Positions 40,920-50,093 of a stretch of DNA of 64,000 nt are shown here, piece by piece. Both the position numbers and the translations under genes were made by a program. Numbering within the stretch: the first letter of the stretch is position 1; every line of letters begins with the position of its first letter. The notes below the pieces were generated by a model that saw nothing but the letters and a program-made list of their open reading frames with translations, had not been told where the DNA came from and made no database searches. This DNA is from a virus: positions 1-64,000 of the IMG/VR virus record IMGVR_UViG_3300037340_000026; one strand, written 5' to 3'.

Positions 40920-41592
40920 ACCTAAGCGCCGGGCCAAACTTGAGGCCGAGGCAGCGAAGGCCGCGAGCGATCCTTGGGCTGGCGCGCCTGATCAATGGGC
41001 GGCGTCGGCGCCTGTTGACCCTTGGGTGACTCCCCCGGAGTCCGACCGCGAGTTTCTTGATCAATGGTGGCGCTCACAAGTAGCCGAGATCGAACGCGCG
41101 GGCGCCGAGCGGCGAGAGTTGCTGGCCACCGCCGGCGAGCACCCTTCACCGATCTTCGCGCGGCAGGCGAAGACGTTCGGGGCGCTGGGGATACCGCGCG
41201 ATGTCGTGGCCGTGCTGCTGGAGATGTCGCAGCCGGAGATGGAAATGTACTATGGGGCGGAGTATGCCGCGGGGAGTGCGGAAGTCGTGTCGCAGGTCGC
41301 GGCGAATCTGTTGCGCATCGCAACTAGCACGAATGATCGCGTAGCGGTGAAAGCCGCCATTGAAGTGATGAACCGCCGCGGTGGCGAGGAGTGGCGCCCC
41401 CCGGCGCAGAAGCTGGAGGTGACGGATGATAGGAAGGGGAGGGGGAATGTGATTGATTCGTCGAAGCTCTCATGGGAACAGCGAGCTCAACTTCGGATGA
41501 TCATTCAGAGCGCCGTTTCTTCACCCGCAGGGCTTGTCTCTCTGGAAACATCAACTATAATAGAGGGAGATTCAGCCGCAGAAGAAATGTAA
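40909..41592 (+). CDS. terS: Terminase small subunit
   Basis: 227 residues. An N-terminal basic/Ala stretch, then ARQAKTFGALGIPRDVVAVL and SQPEMEMYYGAEYAAGSAEV, the helix-turn-helix and oligomerisation pattern of small terminases; ends in a charged tail (NVIDSSKLSWEQRAQL). It recognises the packaging site and feeds DNA to the large subunit at 43316. Four genes, including an HNH-type endonuclease, separate the two subunits. Confidence 0.7.
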   Translation: MAGRPKRRAKLEAEAAKAASDPWAGAPDQWAASAPVDPWVTPPESDREFLDQWWRSQVAEIERAGAERRELLATAGEHPSPIFARQAKTFGALGIPRDVVAVLLEMSQPEMEMYYGAEYAAGSAEVVSQVAANLLRIATSTNDRVAVKAAIEVMNRRGGEEWRPPAQKLEVTDDRKGRGNVIDSSKLSWEQRAQLRMIIQSAVSSPAGLVSLETSTIIEGDSAAEEM

Positions 41593-42296
41593 TGCCGAGA
41601 GTCAGAAGGACCCAGCCGATTGTTGCCGGAAGAAAGTTTGCGCGCTGGACGGCACTCGATCAGATCAAGACCAAAGGGAAGGCGATCTACCAACTATGTG
41701 TTTGTGATTGCGGGGTAACCAGCTTCGTTGCTAAAGGGAGTTTGCTTCGAGAAGAAAGTTTGAGCTGTGGCTGCTGGAAAAACGAAAGAATTTCTAATTC
41801 TCGAACTAGACACGGGCACACCAAAAGATCTTTGCCAGGAAAGCGTACTAAGACATATGGCGTGTGGAATCATATGCTCAGTCGGTGCAGAAATCCCAAC
41901 GTGATCAATTACGAACGTTATGGAGCGCGCGGGATTAAAGTCTGTGAACGTTGGCAAATTTTCGACAATTTTTTAGAGGACATGGGCGATCCTCCGGAAG
42001 GCACTTCGATTGATCGAATAGACAATAATGGAAATTATGAGCCCGGTAATTGTCGTTGGGCAACTTTGAAGGAACAGAATCGAAACCGACGCAACAACAT
42101 CAAGATCGATTTCAATGGTGAAACGTTAGTCTTGGCGGATTGGGCGAAAAGATTTGATATCCCATACAGCGTTATGCTTTGGCGGTATCGTAAAGGCTGG
42201 ACAGAAGCTAAGCTAATGCAGCCGTCAAGAAAAATGACCTTCGCAGTGGGAACGGGCGTCGTGCCGCAGATTGAGGCGGAGGGGGAGGAGGGGTGA
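41592..42296 (+). CDS. HNH-type homing endonuclease with zinc N-terminus
   Basis: 234 residues from ATG 41592, overlapping the terS stop (TAATG). N-terminal CVCDCG...CGC zinc site. Central family signature: YGVWNHMLSRCRNPN, YGARGIKVCERWQIFDNFL, SIDRIDNNGNYEPGNCRWAT and EQNRNRRNN. C-terminal DNA-binding segment LADWAKRFDIPY...RKGW. Codon use is more AT-rich than its neighbours (for example AATTTTCGACAATTTTTTAG), which suggests transfer. Confidence 0.85.
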   Translation: MPRVRRTQPIVAGRKFARWTALDQIKTKGKAIYQLCVCDCGVTSFVAKGSLLREESLSCGCWKNERISNSRTRHGHTKRSLPGKRTKTYGVWNHMLSRCRNPNVINYERYGARGIKVCERWQIFDNFLEDMGDPPEGTSIDRIDNNGNYEPGNCRWATLKEQNRNRRNNIKIDFNGETLVLADWAKRFDIPYSVMLWRYRKGWTEAKLMQPSRKMTFAVGTGVVPQIEAEGEEG

Positions 42297-42706
42297 ACAT
42301 GCGTTATATGCCAGAGATGGGGCAGATGATATTCGGCCAACCTTGTGGCGCTTATGCACTTCCGGACTGGGTGGAGTCCATGTTTCATGGGATCATTGAT
42401 GAGTGGGATCGCGTCTATTGGAACGTGAACCAGAAGCAAGCCAATCATCGAGCCGACAACGCTGATTTAGGCGCAGTTCATTTTCGATATTACGTGTTCG
42501 ATTATGAGGACGACCCGCAAGACCACGGGCCGAACTTCTGGCTGAGCGGTAAGGATCAAACTATTCGCTGGTACAAGGGCCCGTGGCGCGGGCTCTCTTG
42601 CACTAAGGATTTCGCTAACGAAGACTGGATTGTGTGGCACGACGCGGTGATGGCTGAGCTTCGCCGTGTAGGCTCCGAGCCTCGCAAATTGATGGAGGAG
42701 ACGTGA
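42293..42706 (+). CDS. Hypothetical phage protein
   Basis: 137 residues, Trp/Tyr/Asp-rich (FHGIIDEWDRVYWNVNQ, FWLSGKDQTIRWYKGPWRG). GTGAACATG start region overlaps the HNH stop. Such proteins are found near terminases in some phages; role unknown. Confidence 0.6.
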   Translation: MNMRYMPEMGQMIFGQPCGAYALPDWVESMFHGIIDEWDRVYWNVNQKQANHRADNADLGAVHFRYYVFDYEDDPQDHGPNFWLSGKDQTIRWYKGPWRGLSCTKDFANEDWIVWHDAVMAELRRVGSEPRKLMEET

Positions 42707-42768
42707 GCGTCTACGACTGGACGACCGAGGCGGCGGTCGGGTTTGGGTTGGCGAAGGAGGAGGCGTGA
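42703..42768 (+). CDS. 21-residue peptide (tentative)
   Basis: GTG 42703 overlaps the previous stop and its own TGA overlaps the next GTG. It may only serve to carry ribosomes to the next gene (its end contains AAGGAGGAGG, the next ribosome site). Confidence 0.3.
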   Translation: MSVYDWTTEAAVGFGLAKEEA

Positions 42769-43016
42769 ACCCCCTCCCGGTCATCGGCGCTCCAGTCTGG
42801 TTCTGGCCCCCGCGCCCATCGAACCTGTACGGCCTGATTAATTCAGGCTGCGCGTTTGCCGCGACGATAGTGTTCGTTCACGACGGCTTTGAAGTCTCGC
42901 TCGCCGGGTACGATCACTTCGGTAAGCAGTTCAGTTGCTCGCACATCCTATTGTGGGATGGAAAATCGGACCGCCCTGATTTTGGGCGCGGGCAGTGCTG
43001 GCAGTGGATACCGTGA
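42765..43016 (+). CDS. Hypothetical phage protein
   Basis: 83 residues from GTG 42765 with an excellent GGAGGAG site. VWFWPPRPSNLYGLINSG, FVHDGFEVSLAGYDHFGK, GRGQCWQWIP: a small beta domain. Function unknown. Confidence 0.6.
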   Translation: MNPLPVIGAPVWFWPPRPSNLYGLINSGCAFAATIVFVHDGFEVSLAGYDHFGKQFSCSHILLWDGKSDRPDFGRGQCWQWIP

Positions 43017-43058
43017 GCGACTTCCGCGATGCCCCGTCTCCCTCGGAGAGCGCCGCTC

Positions 43059-43319
43059 ATGACTAACGTCCACGAGATCAAGCGCACATCGTTTCTAGAC
43101 GTGCCAGCTAAACTGCGCGAACTAGCCACGATGCTGGAATCGCGCGGAACGCCCACGAAGACCGTCATCATCATCACGGCCGACGGCTCCAGGATGGAGG
43201 TGCGCGGATTCGGCGAGCGCACCAGCGGCATCGAGGTCGCAGGCTATTTGTCGCGTGCGCTGTGGATGCAGAACGATCTGCCGACCGCCGACGCAGTCGA
43301 TGAGCCGCCAGCGGCGTGA
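43059..43319 (+). CDS. Hypothetical phage protein upstream of terL
   Basis: 86 residues from ATG 43059; an ATG at 43029 would add ten residues. DVPAKLRELATMLESRG, KTVIIITADGSRMEVRGFGE and GIEVAGYLSRALWMQND form a compact alpha/beta domain common just upstream of terminase genes. Role unknown. A 17-codon GTG frame (43013-43066) bridges it to the previous gene. Confidence 0.6.
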   Translation: MTNVHEIKRTSFLDVPAKLRELATMLESRGTPTKTVIIITADGSRMEVRGFGERTSGIEVAGYLSRALWMQNDLPTADAVDEPPAA

Positions 43320-44953
43320 GCGCCGCCTTCAACCCCCGCGAGTTCGACCCCCGCTCGGTGGACGCCGAGGCGCAGCTAATTGATTTGGATCGTGCCGATT
43401 TCGAAGAGAGTCTGTATCAGTTTTTGAAGGCGGCGTGGAGGTACATTGACCCAGCGCCGTGGATCGACGGCTGGCACATCGACGCGATCTGCGAGCATCT
43501 GCAGGCGGTGGTCGACGGGAAGATACGGCGGCTGATCATCAACATGCCACCGCGCCACGGCAAGTCAGTTTTGTTGTCGGTCGCGTTTCCCGCGTGGGTC
43601 TGGGCGCAACCTCTCGATAGCCCAACATCAGGGCCTGGCGTGCCGCTACTGTACGCATCCTATGCCGATAAACTATCGTTGCGTGATTCGGTGAAGTGCC
43701 GGCGGCTGATTGAGTCGCCGTTCTATCAGAAATTATGGGGGCACAGATTTCAGTTAGCATCCGATCAGAATACAAAAAGCCGTTTCAGTAACAGCAAAGG
43801 CGGCGAACGACTGATCACTTCAATCGGAGCAGGCGTCACGGGTGAGGGCGGAAATATTATTTGCATAGACGATCCAAACGCTGCCAATGATGTGGCTAGC
43901 GAGGCCGTCATGGCCACGACTATCGACTGGTGGACGACCGCGATGCCCACACGCGCCAACGATCCTGAGCACGCGGCTTGGGTCATTATTCAGCAGCGCC
44001 TTGCCGAGGATGACCTCACCGGGCACATTCTCGAGCACGAAGCGGACGGCTGGACGCACCTGTGCCTGCCAGGCAGGTATGAGCCGGAGCGATCGTTTCA
44101 CACGGTGATCGGTTGGACAGACCCGCGCACTGAAGCGGGTCAGTTGTTGTGGCCCGAGCGGTTCAACGAAGAATCATTGAAGCGCCTTGAGCGCACGATG
44201 GGGCCGTACATCTTCGCCGGCCAGATTCAGCAGCGCCCCGAGCCGAAGGGCGGCGGAATTATCAAATCTCAATGGTGGATCAAATGGGATCGAGAAGGTT
44301 ATCCGAAGAATATTGATTTTGTGCTGGGAGTCGTCGACACGGCCTTTACAGAGTCGGAACTGAATGACCCAAGCGGCATGATGATATGGGCGATTTACTC
44401 GGATGACAGACCAGACGCCCCAACTCAACTTTTGGGTCCCGATGGGCAACCTATGCGGGTAAGCACTACTTATTCGGAGTTCGCGCCGAAGGTCCTGCTA
44501 ACTTATGCATGGGACGAGCGCCTAGAGTTGCACGATCTTGTGACGAAGGTTGCGTCGACGTGTATGAAATACAAAGTCGATCTACTGGTGATAGAAAACA
44601 AAGCATCCGGTATCAGTGTTGCTCAGGAAATTCGGAGGCTCTATAGCCGCGAGCGCTTCGGCGTTGAATTGTTCGATCCTAAGAGCCAGGACAAAGCGGC
44701 GCGACTCTATAGCGTCCAGCATCTGTTTGCCGAGGGCATTATTTACGCACCGGATAAGGCGTGGGCCGATCGGGTAATCAAGCAGGTCGGCCAATTTCCA
44801 AAAGGTCGCCACGATGAATATGTAGATTTGACGTCTATGGGTTTGCGAAAATTACGAGACATGGGATTGTTGGTTAGAGGCCCAGAGCGCGAGGCCGATA
44901 TTGAGGAGCAGCGGGCCTTCAGAGGCAGAGACGAGCCGCTTTATACCTGCTAA
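43316..44953 (+). CDS. terL: Terminase large subunit
   Basis: 545 residues from GTG 43316 (GTGA overlap). N-terminal ATPase: Walker A-like MPPRHGKS (about residue 80), Walker B IICIDDP and coupling motif. C-terminal RNase H-like nuclease with three acidic sites in VVDTAF, VIENKA and HDEYVD. It pumps DNA into the prohead and cuts concatemers. Followed at once by a terminator. Confidence 0.9.
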   Translation: MSAAFNPREFDPRSVDAEAQLIDLDRADFEESLYQFLKAAWRYIDPAPWIDGWHIDAICEHLQAVVDGKIRRLIINMPPRHGKSVLLSVAFPAWVWAQPLDSPTSGPGVPLLYASYADKLSLRDSVKCRRLIESPFYQKLWGHRFQLASDQNTKSRFSNSKGGERLITSIGAGVTGEGGNIICIDDPNAANDVASEAVMATTIDWWTTAMPTRANDPEHAAWVIIQQRLAEDDLTGHILEHEADGWTHLCLPGRYEPERSFHTVIGWTDPRTEAGQLLWPERFNEESLKRLERTMGPYIFAGQIQQRPEPKGGGIIKSQWWIKWDREGYPKNIDFVLGVVDTAFTESELNDPSGMMIWAIYSDDRPDAPTQLLGPDGQPMRVSTTYSEFAPKVLLTYAWDERLELHDLVTKVASTCMKYKVDLLVIENKASGISVAQEIRRLYSRERFGVELFDPKSQDKAARLYSVQHLFAEGIIYAPDKAWADRVIKQVGQFPKGRHDEYVDLTSMGLRKLRDMGLLVRGPEREADIEEQRAFRGRDEPLYTC

Positions 44954-44960
44954 AATGAAC

Positions 44961-44997
44961 GGGCCTCGGCAGCGTCATCAGCGCCCCGAGGCCCTTT
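44961..44997 (+). terminator. Rho-independent terminator after terL
   Basis: A 9-pair stem GGGCCTCGG / CCGAGGCCC (44961-44969 and 44986-44994) with a 16-base loop, followed by TTT. The T-run is short, so efficiency may be partial. Confidence 0.7.
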
Positions 44998-45022
44998 GCC
45001 CATATACGGAGTCTAAACGGCT

Positions 45023-45817
45023 ATGGACGGAACAGAGTCTAGCGTTGAGACGCGCAAATGCAAGGCTTGCGGTATCGAGAAACCGTTAACCACGGAAAAC
45101 TTCACCCTATGCATGCGCTTAGGTCGAAAGCGCTGGTGGATGACATGCCTTGTCTGCGCAGAAGAAAAACGGCGACCAGCATCTCGTAAATGTTCAGTGT
45201 GCGGTGCAGAAAAACCGCTGACGACTGAGTATTTTAATCTGTGCGGGGCAACTAGATATGGGATCAGGTATTTTGAATATCGCTGCTTGGCTTGCTGGGC
45301 CGCTGAGCGAAAGATGTGGCGCTCCGAAAACAAGGAAGAGTTCCTGGCTAAGAACAACGCCTACGTCGAAGCGAATAGAGAGTCTGTCAATAAATCCAAG
45401 AAAGCATATCGCGTTAGGCACGCGGAGCGACTGAAGCAGGGCGCTAGACAACGCTACAGCGCGAACAGGGAGACTCTCAGGCCGTACTTTCTGGAAAGGG
45501 CTCGCATTTGGAGAGAAAATAACAGGGAGCAGTCTAGGCTAAATGCGAAGCGCCAACGCGCCATACGCAAAAAAGCTAAAGTCGAAACCGTCACCAAGGA
45601 ACAGATTCGGAATCTGTTCGCTAAGCAGCGCGGTCGCTGCGCCATCTGCCAATGCAAGATCACGATGGATAACAAACACATCGATCACATCCAGCCGCTA
45701 TCAAAGGGGGGCGTGCACGCGATCAGGAACCTGCAACTGACCTGCCGACCGTGCAACATGGAGAAGCACGCAGAAGACCCCATTGACTTTATGCAGAAAC
45801 TAGGGTTTCTGCTCTGA
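45023..45817 (+). CDS. HNH endonuclease with two N-terminal zinc ribbons
   Basis: 264 residues. Two successive ribbons start with CKACGIEKPLTTENF and CSVCGAEKPLTTEYF. A long basic helix region follows. The HNH core is at the C-terminus: RGRCAICQCKI, KHIDHIQPLSKGG and NLQLTCRPCNMEKH, with DH, N and H in place and CxxC pairs. Free-standing homing endonuclease between terL and the portal. Confidence 0.85.
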   Translation: MDGTESSVETRKCKACGIEKPLTTENFTLCMRLGRKRWWMTCLVCAEEKRRPASRKCSVCGAEKPLTTEYFNLCGATRYGIRYFEYRCLACWAAERKMWRSENKEEFLAKNNAYVEANRESVNKSKKAYRVRHAERLKQGARQRYSANRETLRPYFLERARIWRENNREQSRLNAKRQRAIRKKAKVETVTKEQIRNLFAKQRGRCAICQCKITMDNKHIDHIQPLSKGGVHAIRNLQLTCRPCNMEKHAEDPIDFMQKLGFLL

Positions 45818-45848
45818 CTGAGGTAGGATTAGGCTGAGGAGGGCTTTT

Positions 45849-45926
45849 ATGTCCTGGTTCTTCATTGCAATCGCGATCTGGACGACTTACACGGCGCTGA
45901 GTGACTGGCGAGGGCGCAAGCGATGA
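45849..45926 (+). CDS. 25-residue membrane peptide
   Basis: ATG 45849 has a GAGGAGGG site. One membrane segment (WFFIAIAIWTTYTAL) and a basic tail. First of a chain of ATGA-coupled mini-genes. Confidence 0.45.
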   Translation: MSWFFIAIAIWTTYTALSDWRGRKR

Positions 45927-45979
45927 TCTGGCTCTTACTCGCCTTTGCCGTACTGATCGCGGGCGGATCGCATCGATGA
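45923..45979 (+). CDS. 18-residue hydrophobic peptide (tentative)
   Basis: Begins within the previous stop (ATGA) and ends within the next start (ATGA). The sequence is a hydrophobic helix (MIWLLLAFAVLIAGG). Confidence 0.35.
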   Translation: MIWLLLAFAVLIAGGSHR

Positions 45980-46233
45980 TCGTAACGCCGCAGAGCGTGA
46001 CGCCGAGATGCACCGCCGTGGTCGATCTGCTCTCGCGCGTCTTCCGACCGTACAATTTCCTGGTGACCGTTCGCGGCGAGCCCCCCCATGCAGTCGTAAG
46101 GCGGTACAAGATCGCGGCGCCCACGGATGACGAGGCGGCAACTTGTGGGATGCAGTTATTTGTCAAGGAGTTCATGCCGAAGTTGGTGGCTGACGACATG
46201 GCGCCGCTAGCGCCTAGGGCGGTGTTGCAGTGA
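45976..46233 (+). CDS. Hypothetical phage protein
   Basis: 85 residues from ATG 45976, coupled upstream. TAVVDLLSRVFRPYNFLVTV and AVVRRYKIAAPTDDEAA, an alpha/beta domain. Upstream of the portal gene; function unknown. Confidence 0.55.
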   Translation: MIVTPQSVTPRCTAVVDLLSRVFRPYNFLVTVRGEPPHAVVRRYKIAAPTDDEAATCGMQLFVKEFMPKLVADDMAPLAPRAVLQ

Positions 46234-46391
46234 GCCCAAGCATCGGGCCAAAACGCTTCAGTCGCCAGTTGCAGCGGATGCTGATCAAGTCGTATTGGGA
46301 TCGCGGTATCAGGCCGGCCGCGCGGCAGTACCGTGCTGAGCTGCCGGCTATGGTCGCCGCGTTCAAGGCCAGCGCCCCATGCCCGGCCTAG
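46230..46391 (+). CDS. 53-residue basic protein
   Basis: GTG 46230 overlaps the previous stop (GTGA). Basic helical (KRFSRQLQRMLIKSYWDRG, ARQYRAELPAMVAAF). It overlaps the portal start by 13 bases. Similar small basic genes sit before portals in several phages; function unknown. Confidence 0.5.
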   Translation: MSPSIGPKRFSRQLQRMLIKSYWDRGIRPAARQYRAELPAMVAAFKASAPCPA

Positions 46392-48757
46392 CCCCCAACA
46401 CCGCCCTGCGCCTAGTCCCGTCCCCCGAGCCGGGGCTGCCGCCCCCTGCTGACGTCCAGGTTGAGATCGCGAACACCGACGATGCCCCGGTCATTGATGA
46501 AAAAAACAACATCGTCCGTATCGAGCACGGTGACGGCTCGATCACTGTCTCGCTCGACGGCAAACCGCTGGGTAGCGCGGCAGAGCCAGAGAAGCCGGTC
46601 GAATGGTTCGACAATCTCGCCGACCGCATCGACAAGGACGAACTATCCCGCATCACCGAAGATCTGCTGCGCGGTATCGCCGATGATCTGATCTCCCGTC
46701 AGGAATGGATCGATGACCGGGCAATGGGCATCAAACTTCTAGGACTTAAGATCGAACTGCCGAACGTCCAGGGCGCTTCAGATGGCGCGCCCGTGGAGGG
46801 TATGAGCAAGGTTCGACACCCGCTGTTGCTCGAGGCAGTCGTGAGATTCAACGCCAACGCCCGCAGCGAGTTCCTGCCGACAGATGGGCCGGTCAAGATC
46901 AGGAACGACTCGACCTCGCCTGACGTGCAAAGTGATCAATTGGCGAATGCGCTCGAGAAGGATTTTAATCACTACCTCACGGCGGTGGCGACCGAGTATT
47001 ACCCTGACATGGACCGCATGTTGCTGATGGCAGGCTTCAGTGGCGACGGCTTCAAGAAAGTCTACAAGTGCCCGCTGAGGAATCGCCCGGTCTCAGAATC
47101 CGTCGACGCTGATGACCTGATCGTCAACCAATCGGCCACCGATCTGGCCAACGCTCAGCGCGTCACGCACAAATCGATGATGAAGCCCTCGACCGTCAAG
47201 CGCATGCAGATTCTGGGCGTCTATCGCGACATCACGCTCTCCGATGCTGTGATGCCGCAGACCGATGCGTTGCAGGAAGAAGTGCGAGCGCAGCAGGGCA
47301 TCGCTGTGGACTCGATGCAGCGCCCTGAGGATCGCGAGCGGGAGATCTACGAGACCTATTGCGAACTCGACATCAAGGGCTTCGAGCACCAGCACAAGCG
47401 CAAAGATAGCGGTCTCGCAGTACCCTACGTGGTGACGATGGACAAATCCTCGCGCGAGGTGCTGTCAGTCGTGCGCAACTACGGTGAGGACGACGCGCCA
47501 CTGCCGATCGCCCGCAAGCGATTCGTCAAATACCCGTTCATTCCAGGCTTGGGCTTCTATGACATCGGACTGCTGCACGTACTCGGAAACACCACGAACG
47601 CTGTCACTGCCGCATGGCGCGAGATGCTTGACTGCGGCATGTTCGCAAACTTCCCCGGCTTCCTGATGGCCGACGGCGGGGGGAGGCAAAACACCAACAT
47701 ATTCCGCGTGCCACCTGGAGGCGGCGCGCCGATCAAGACCAACGGCCAGCCGATCCGCGATGCCGTGATGCCGCTGCCGTACTCGACACAGGGCATGGCG
47801 GCCCTGATGCAGCTCGTTGAGAACATGGCCGAGACCGGTCGGCGCATCGGCGGCACGGCCGAGGTCCAGGTCGGCGAGGGGCGTGCTGACGTGCCGGTGG
47901 GCACCGTCATGGCGATGATCGATCAGGCCATCAAGGTTATGAACGCCGTGCACAAGAGGATGCACTCAGCGCAGGCAGAGGAATTCCAACTGCTCAAACA
48001 GTTGTTCCGCGAGAACCCGGAGACGTTTTACCAGCACAAGTGCAAGTCGAAGACGCAGTGGGACAAGCAGAAATTCCTGATGGCGCTGAACAATTGCGAT
48101 TTGGTACCGCAGGCGGACCCGAATACCTCATCGGCCGGTCAGCGAATGCTGAAAATCATGGGGTTGATGCAGCTTCAGGGGCAGGCGCCCACGCTGTACG
48201 ACCCGATCAAGATACACACCGCAGCGCTCGCGGCGATGGGTTGGGCGAATCCGGAGGAGTTCTTCGTGCCCCCGCAGGCGCGTGCGCAACCGCCGCCGCA
48301 ATTGCTGGAGATGCAGGGGCAGATGGAAAACGAGAAGAAGGCGGCCGACGCCAAGACGGCCGAGGCTCAGGCTCGCACTACGGAAGCGAACGCGAGGGCT
48401 CAGGAAGCACAGGCCAAGGTGGACACAGGGCACTTCGCGCCCAAGCAGGAAGGCGGCGTGGCAGGGGCTGCGCAGCCGGAGGAATCGGTGCTCGACATCG
48501 CGACGGCGCAGAGCAAAATATTAGACGCGCATACACGGGAACGTGAAGTAGCAATCAAAGCACGCACAGCCGCTGTTGAGGATCAGAATCGCGACGAGGA
48601 CCGGCGTGCACGCGAGCGCGATGCGAGGATCGGACTGGCCAAGGCCGTGATCTCGGCGCCCGCTGCGGGTGAGTCGGGTAAGCAGGTGGGCGTGGGCGGC
48701 GTTGGTAAGAAGACGCTTGGGATAATTAAAGACGTGGATCGGGGGATAGGGACGTGA
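46379..48757 (+). CDS. Portal protein (P22-type)
   Basis: 792 residues, the large size seen for P22-like portals. Features: acidic N-terminus, SRQEWIDDRAMGIKLLGLK, PDMDRMLLMAGFSGDGFKKVYK, TVKRMQILGVYRDITL, the conserved barrel/crown section and a very long charged coiled-coil C-terminus (EKKAADAKTAEAQARTTEAN). It forms the dodecameric DNA gate at one head vertex. Confidence 0.85.
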   Translation: MPGLAPNTALRLVPSPEPGLPPPADVQVEIANTDDAPVIDEKNNIVRIEHGDGSITVSLDGKPLGSAAEPEKPVEWFDNLADRIDKDELSRITEDLLRGIADDLISRQEWIDDRAMGIKLLGLKIELPNVQGASDGAPVEGMSKVRHPLLLEAVVRFNANARSEFLPTDGPVKIRNDSTSPDVQSDQLANALEKDFNHYLTAVATEYYPDMDRMLLMAGFSGDGFKKVYKCPLRNRPVSESVDADDLIVNQSATDLANAQRVTHKSMMKPSTVKRMQILGVYRDITLSDAVMPQTDALQEEVRAQQGIAVDSMQRPEDREREIYETYCELDIKGFEHQHKRKDSGLAVPYVVTMDKSSREVLSVVRNYGEDDAPLPIARKRFVKYPFIPGLGFYDIGLLHVLGNTTNAVTAAWREMLDCGMFANFPGFLMADGGGRQNTNIFRVPPGGGAPIKTNGQPIRDAVMPLPYSTQGMAALMQLVENMAETGRRIGGTAEVQVGEGRADVPVGTVMAMIDQAIKVMNAVHKRMHSAQAEEFQLLKQLFRENPETFYQHKCKSKTQWDKQKFLMALNNCDLVPQADPNTSSAGQRMLKIMGLMQLQGQAPTLYDPIKIHTAALAAMGWANPEEFFVPPQARAQPPPQLLEMQGQMENEKKAADAKTAEAQARTTEANARAQEAQAKVDTGHFAPKQEGGVAGAAQPEESVLDIATAQSKILDAHTREREVAIKARTAAVEDQNRDEDRRARERDARIGLAKAVISAPAAGESGKQVGVGGVGKKTLGIIKDVDRGIGT

Positions 48758-49116
48758 GAGTACGCGTTGTCAGCAGAACCCTTGGCGATCCGCCCCGCGG
48801 TTTCCTAGTTGTCCAGAAGTGGATCCGTACCGCGCCATCGCTCGATGATGCGTGGCAAGACGTGTTGAACTTTCAGGCGCACGAATATGCCGAGGCGTGC
48901 GAGTTTGCTATGAACCTAAGCCGGAGCAAGGAATCGGCAACTCAGGCGGCTGTCTTCGAGGATGGCGCTGAGGTGAAGCCTGGGCTAAAGGGCTGCGACC
49001 CAAACTCCGTCCGGGCGCAGCAAGATTGCTCAAACGCCGTCGCAGGCGTAAATTCGGTGCAACCGTCACCGTTTTCCAGCGCGGAGAGACCTATGACAAC
49101 CGGCCCAGACGCATGA
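48754..49116 (+). CDS. Hypothetical protein
   Basis: 120 residues from GTG 48754 (GTGA overlap). VVQKWIRTAPSLDDAWQDVL and ACEFAMNLSRSKESATQAAV are helical; the C-terminus is Ser/Pro-rich and disordered. Role unknown; lies between portal and a Gly-rich head protein. Confidence 0.5.
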   Translation: MRVRVVSRTLGDPPRGFLVVQKWIRTAPSLDDAWQDVLNFQAHEYAEACEFAMNLSRSKESATQAAVFEDGAEVKPGLKGCDPNSVRAQQDCSNAVAGVNSVQPSPFSSAERPMTTGPDA

Positions 49117-50093
49117 GCAAACTGTCCGAAGAAGCCCGCGCCGCGGCAAAATCCAAAGCCGAGCGGCTAGTGCGTTCGGATCCTCGCGAACGCTGCGATG
49201 CGTCGGGGTACTCCCCAGACGGCGCCATGGACGCCAACATCCAAACCGGCGAGCGCCCGATATCCCGCCGCCAGTTCCGGACAGGCGGGAAGGTTGCAGG
49301 CGAGGCAGTCGGCGCCCGAGCCGACCGCAAACCCCGCGCGAACGGCGGCCGCACCCTGACCGCCGATTCGCTCATAAACCGAGACGTGCGAACTGCCAAC
49401 GAGGAACGGCCTGGAATCAAGCACGTCGGCGGCATGAAGACCGGCGGCCGCGCCCACAAAACAATGGGCGGCTTGGCACTGCCGAACTGGGCCGATGCTG
49501 TGGCGCGCAAGTCCGGGGGACGGACTGGGAAACTGATGGGCGGCGCAATGAGTCCGCAGGCGCGTATCGGATTACAGCAGCCACCACAGGCTGCGGGAGC
49601 GCCCCCCATGTCGCGTGGCGCAATGGCGCGCCCCATGATGCGCAAGGACGGCGGCAAGGTTCATGCCGCGGGCTGTGAGTGCGCTAAGTGCGGCGGTGGC
49701 CGCGTCGGCAAGAAAGCCGGTGGCGCGATCAACGACGGCACGCGTCCCGTCGCCGGGCGCCTCGCGCGCAAGGGCGGCGGACGCACGAAGAAAGGCACGA
49801 ACGTCAATATCATCATCACTCAGCCGGCGCAGAAGCCGCCGATGCCGATGCCCCCGATGGGCGGCCCGCCTCCGGTTGGAATGGGGCAGGGAATGCCTCC
49901 GGGGGGCGCCCCCGGAATGCCGCCGCAGGGAGCACCGCCGGGCATACCGCCAGCGCAGCCCATGATGCCGCGGGCGAGTGGTGGGCGCGCCAACGATGGC
50001 AAGCTCGCGAAGCCACGCGCGTATCCGATCGATGCAGGCGCTGGCGGAGGACTAGGGCGACTGGAGAAGGCCGAACGCGCGGCGCGCGGATAA
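49113..50093 (+). CDS. Gly/Arg/Pro-rich head-region protein
   Basis: 326 residues from ATG 49113 (ATGA overlap). Low complexity with repeated Gly-Gly-Arg (NGGRT, SGGRT, KGGGRT), a Cys cluster (AAGCECAKCGGG) and a Met/Pro-rich stretch (MPMPPMGGPPPVGMG). Basic and probably disordered, it may bind DNA or scaffold the prohead. The Lys/Gly-rich 56364 product is similar in style. Confidence 0.6.
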   Translation: MSKLSEEARAAAKSKAERLVRSDPRERCDASGYSPDGAMDANIQTGERPISRRQFRTGGKVAGEAVGARADRKPRANGGRTLTADSLINRDVRTANEERPGIKHVGGMKTGGRAHKTMGGLALPNWADAVARKSGGRTGKLMGGAMSPQARIGLQQPPQAAGAPPMSRGAMARPMMRKDGGKVHAAGCECAKCGGGRVGKKAGGAINDGTRPVAGRLARKGGGRTKKGTNVNIIITQPAQKPPMPMPPMGGPPPVGMGQGMPPGGAPGMPPQGAPPGIPPAQPMMPRASGGRANDGKLAKPRAYPIDAGAGGGLGRLEKAERAARG

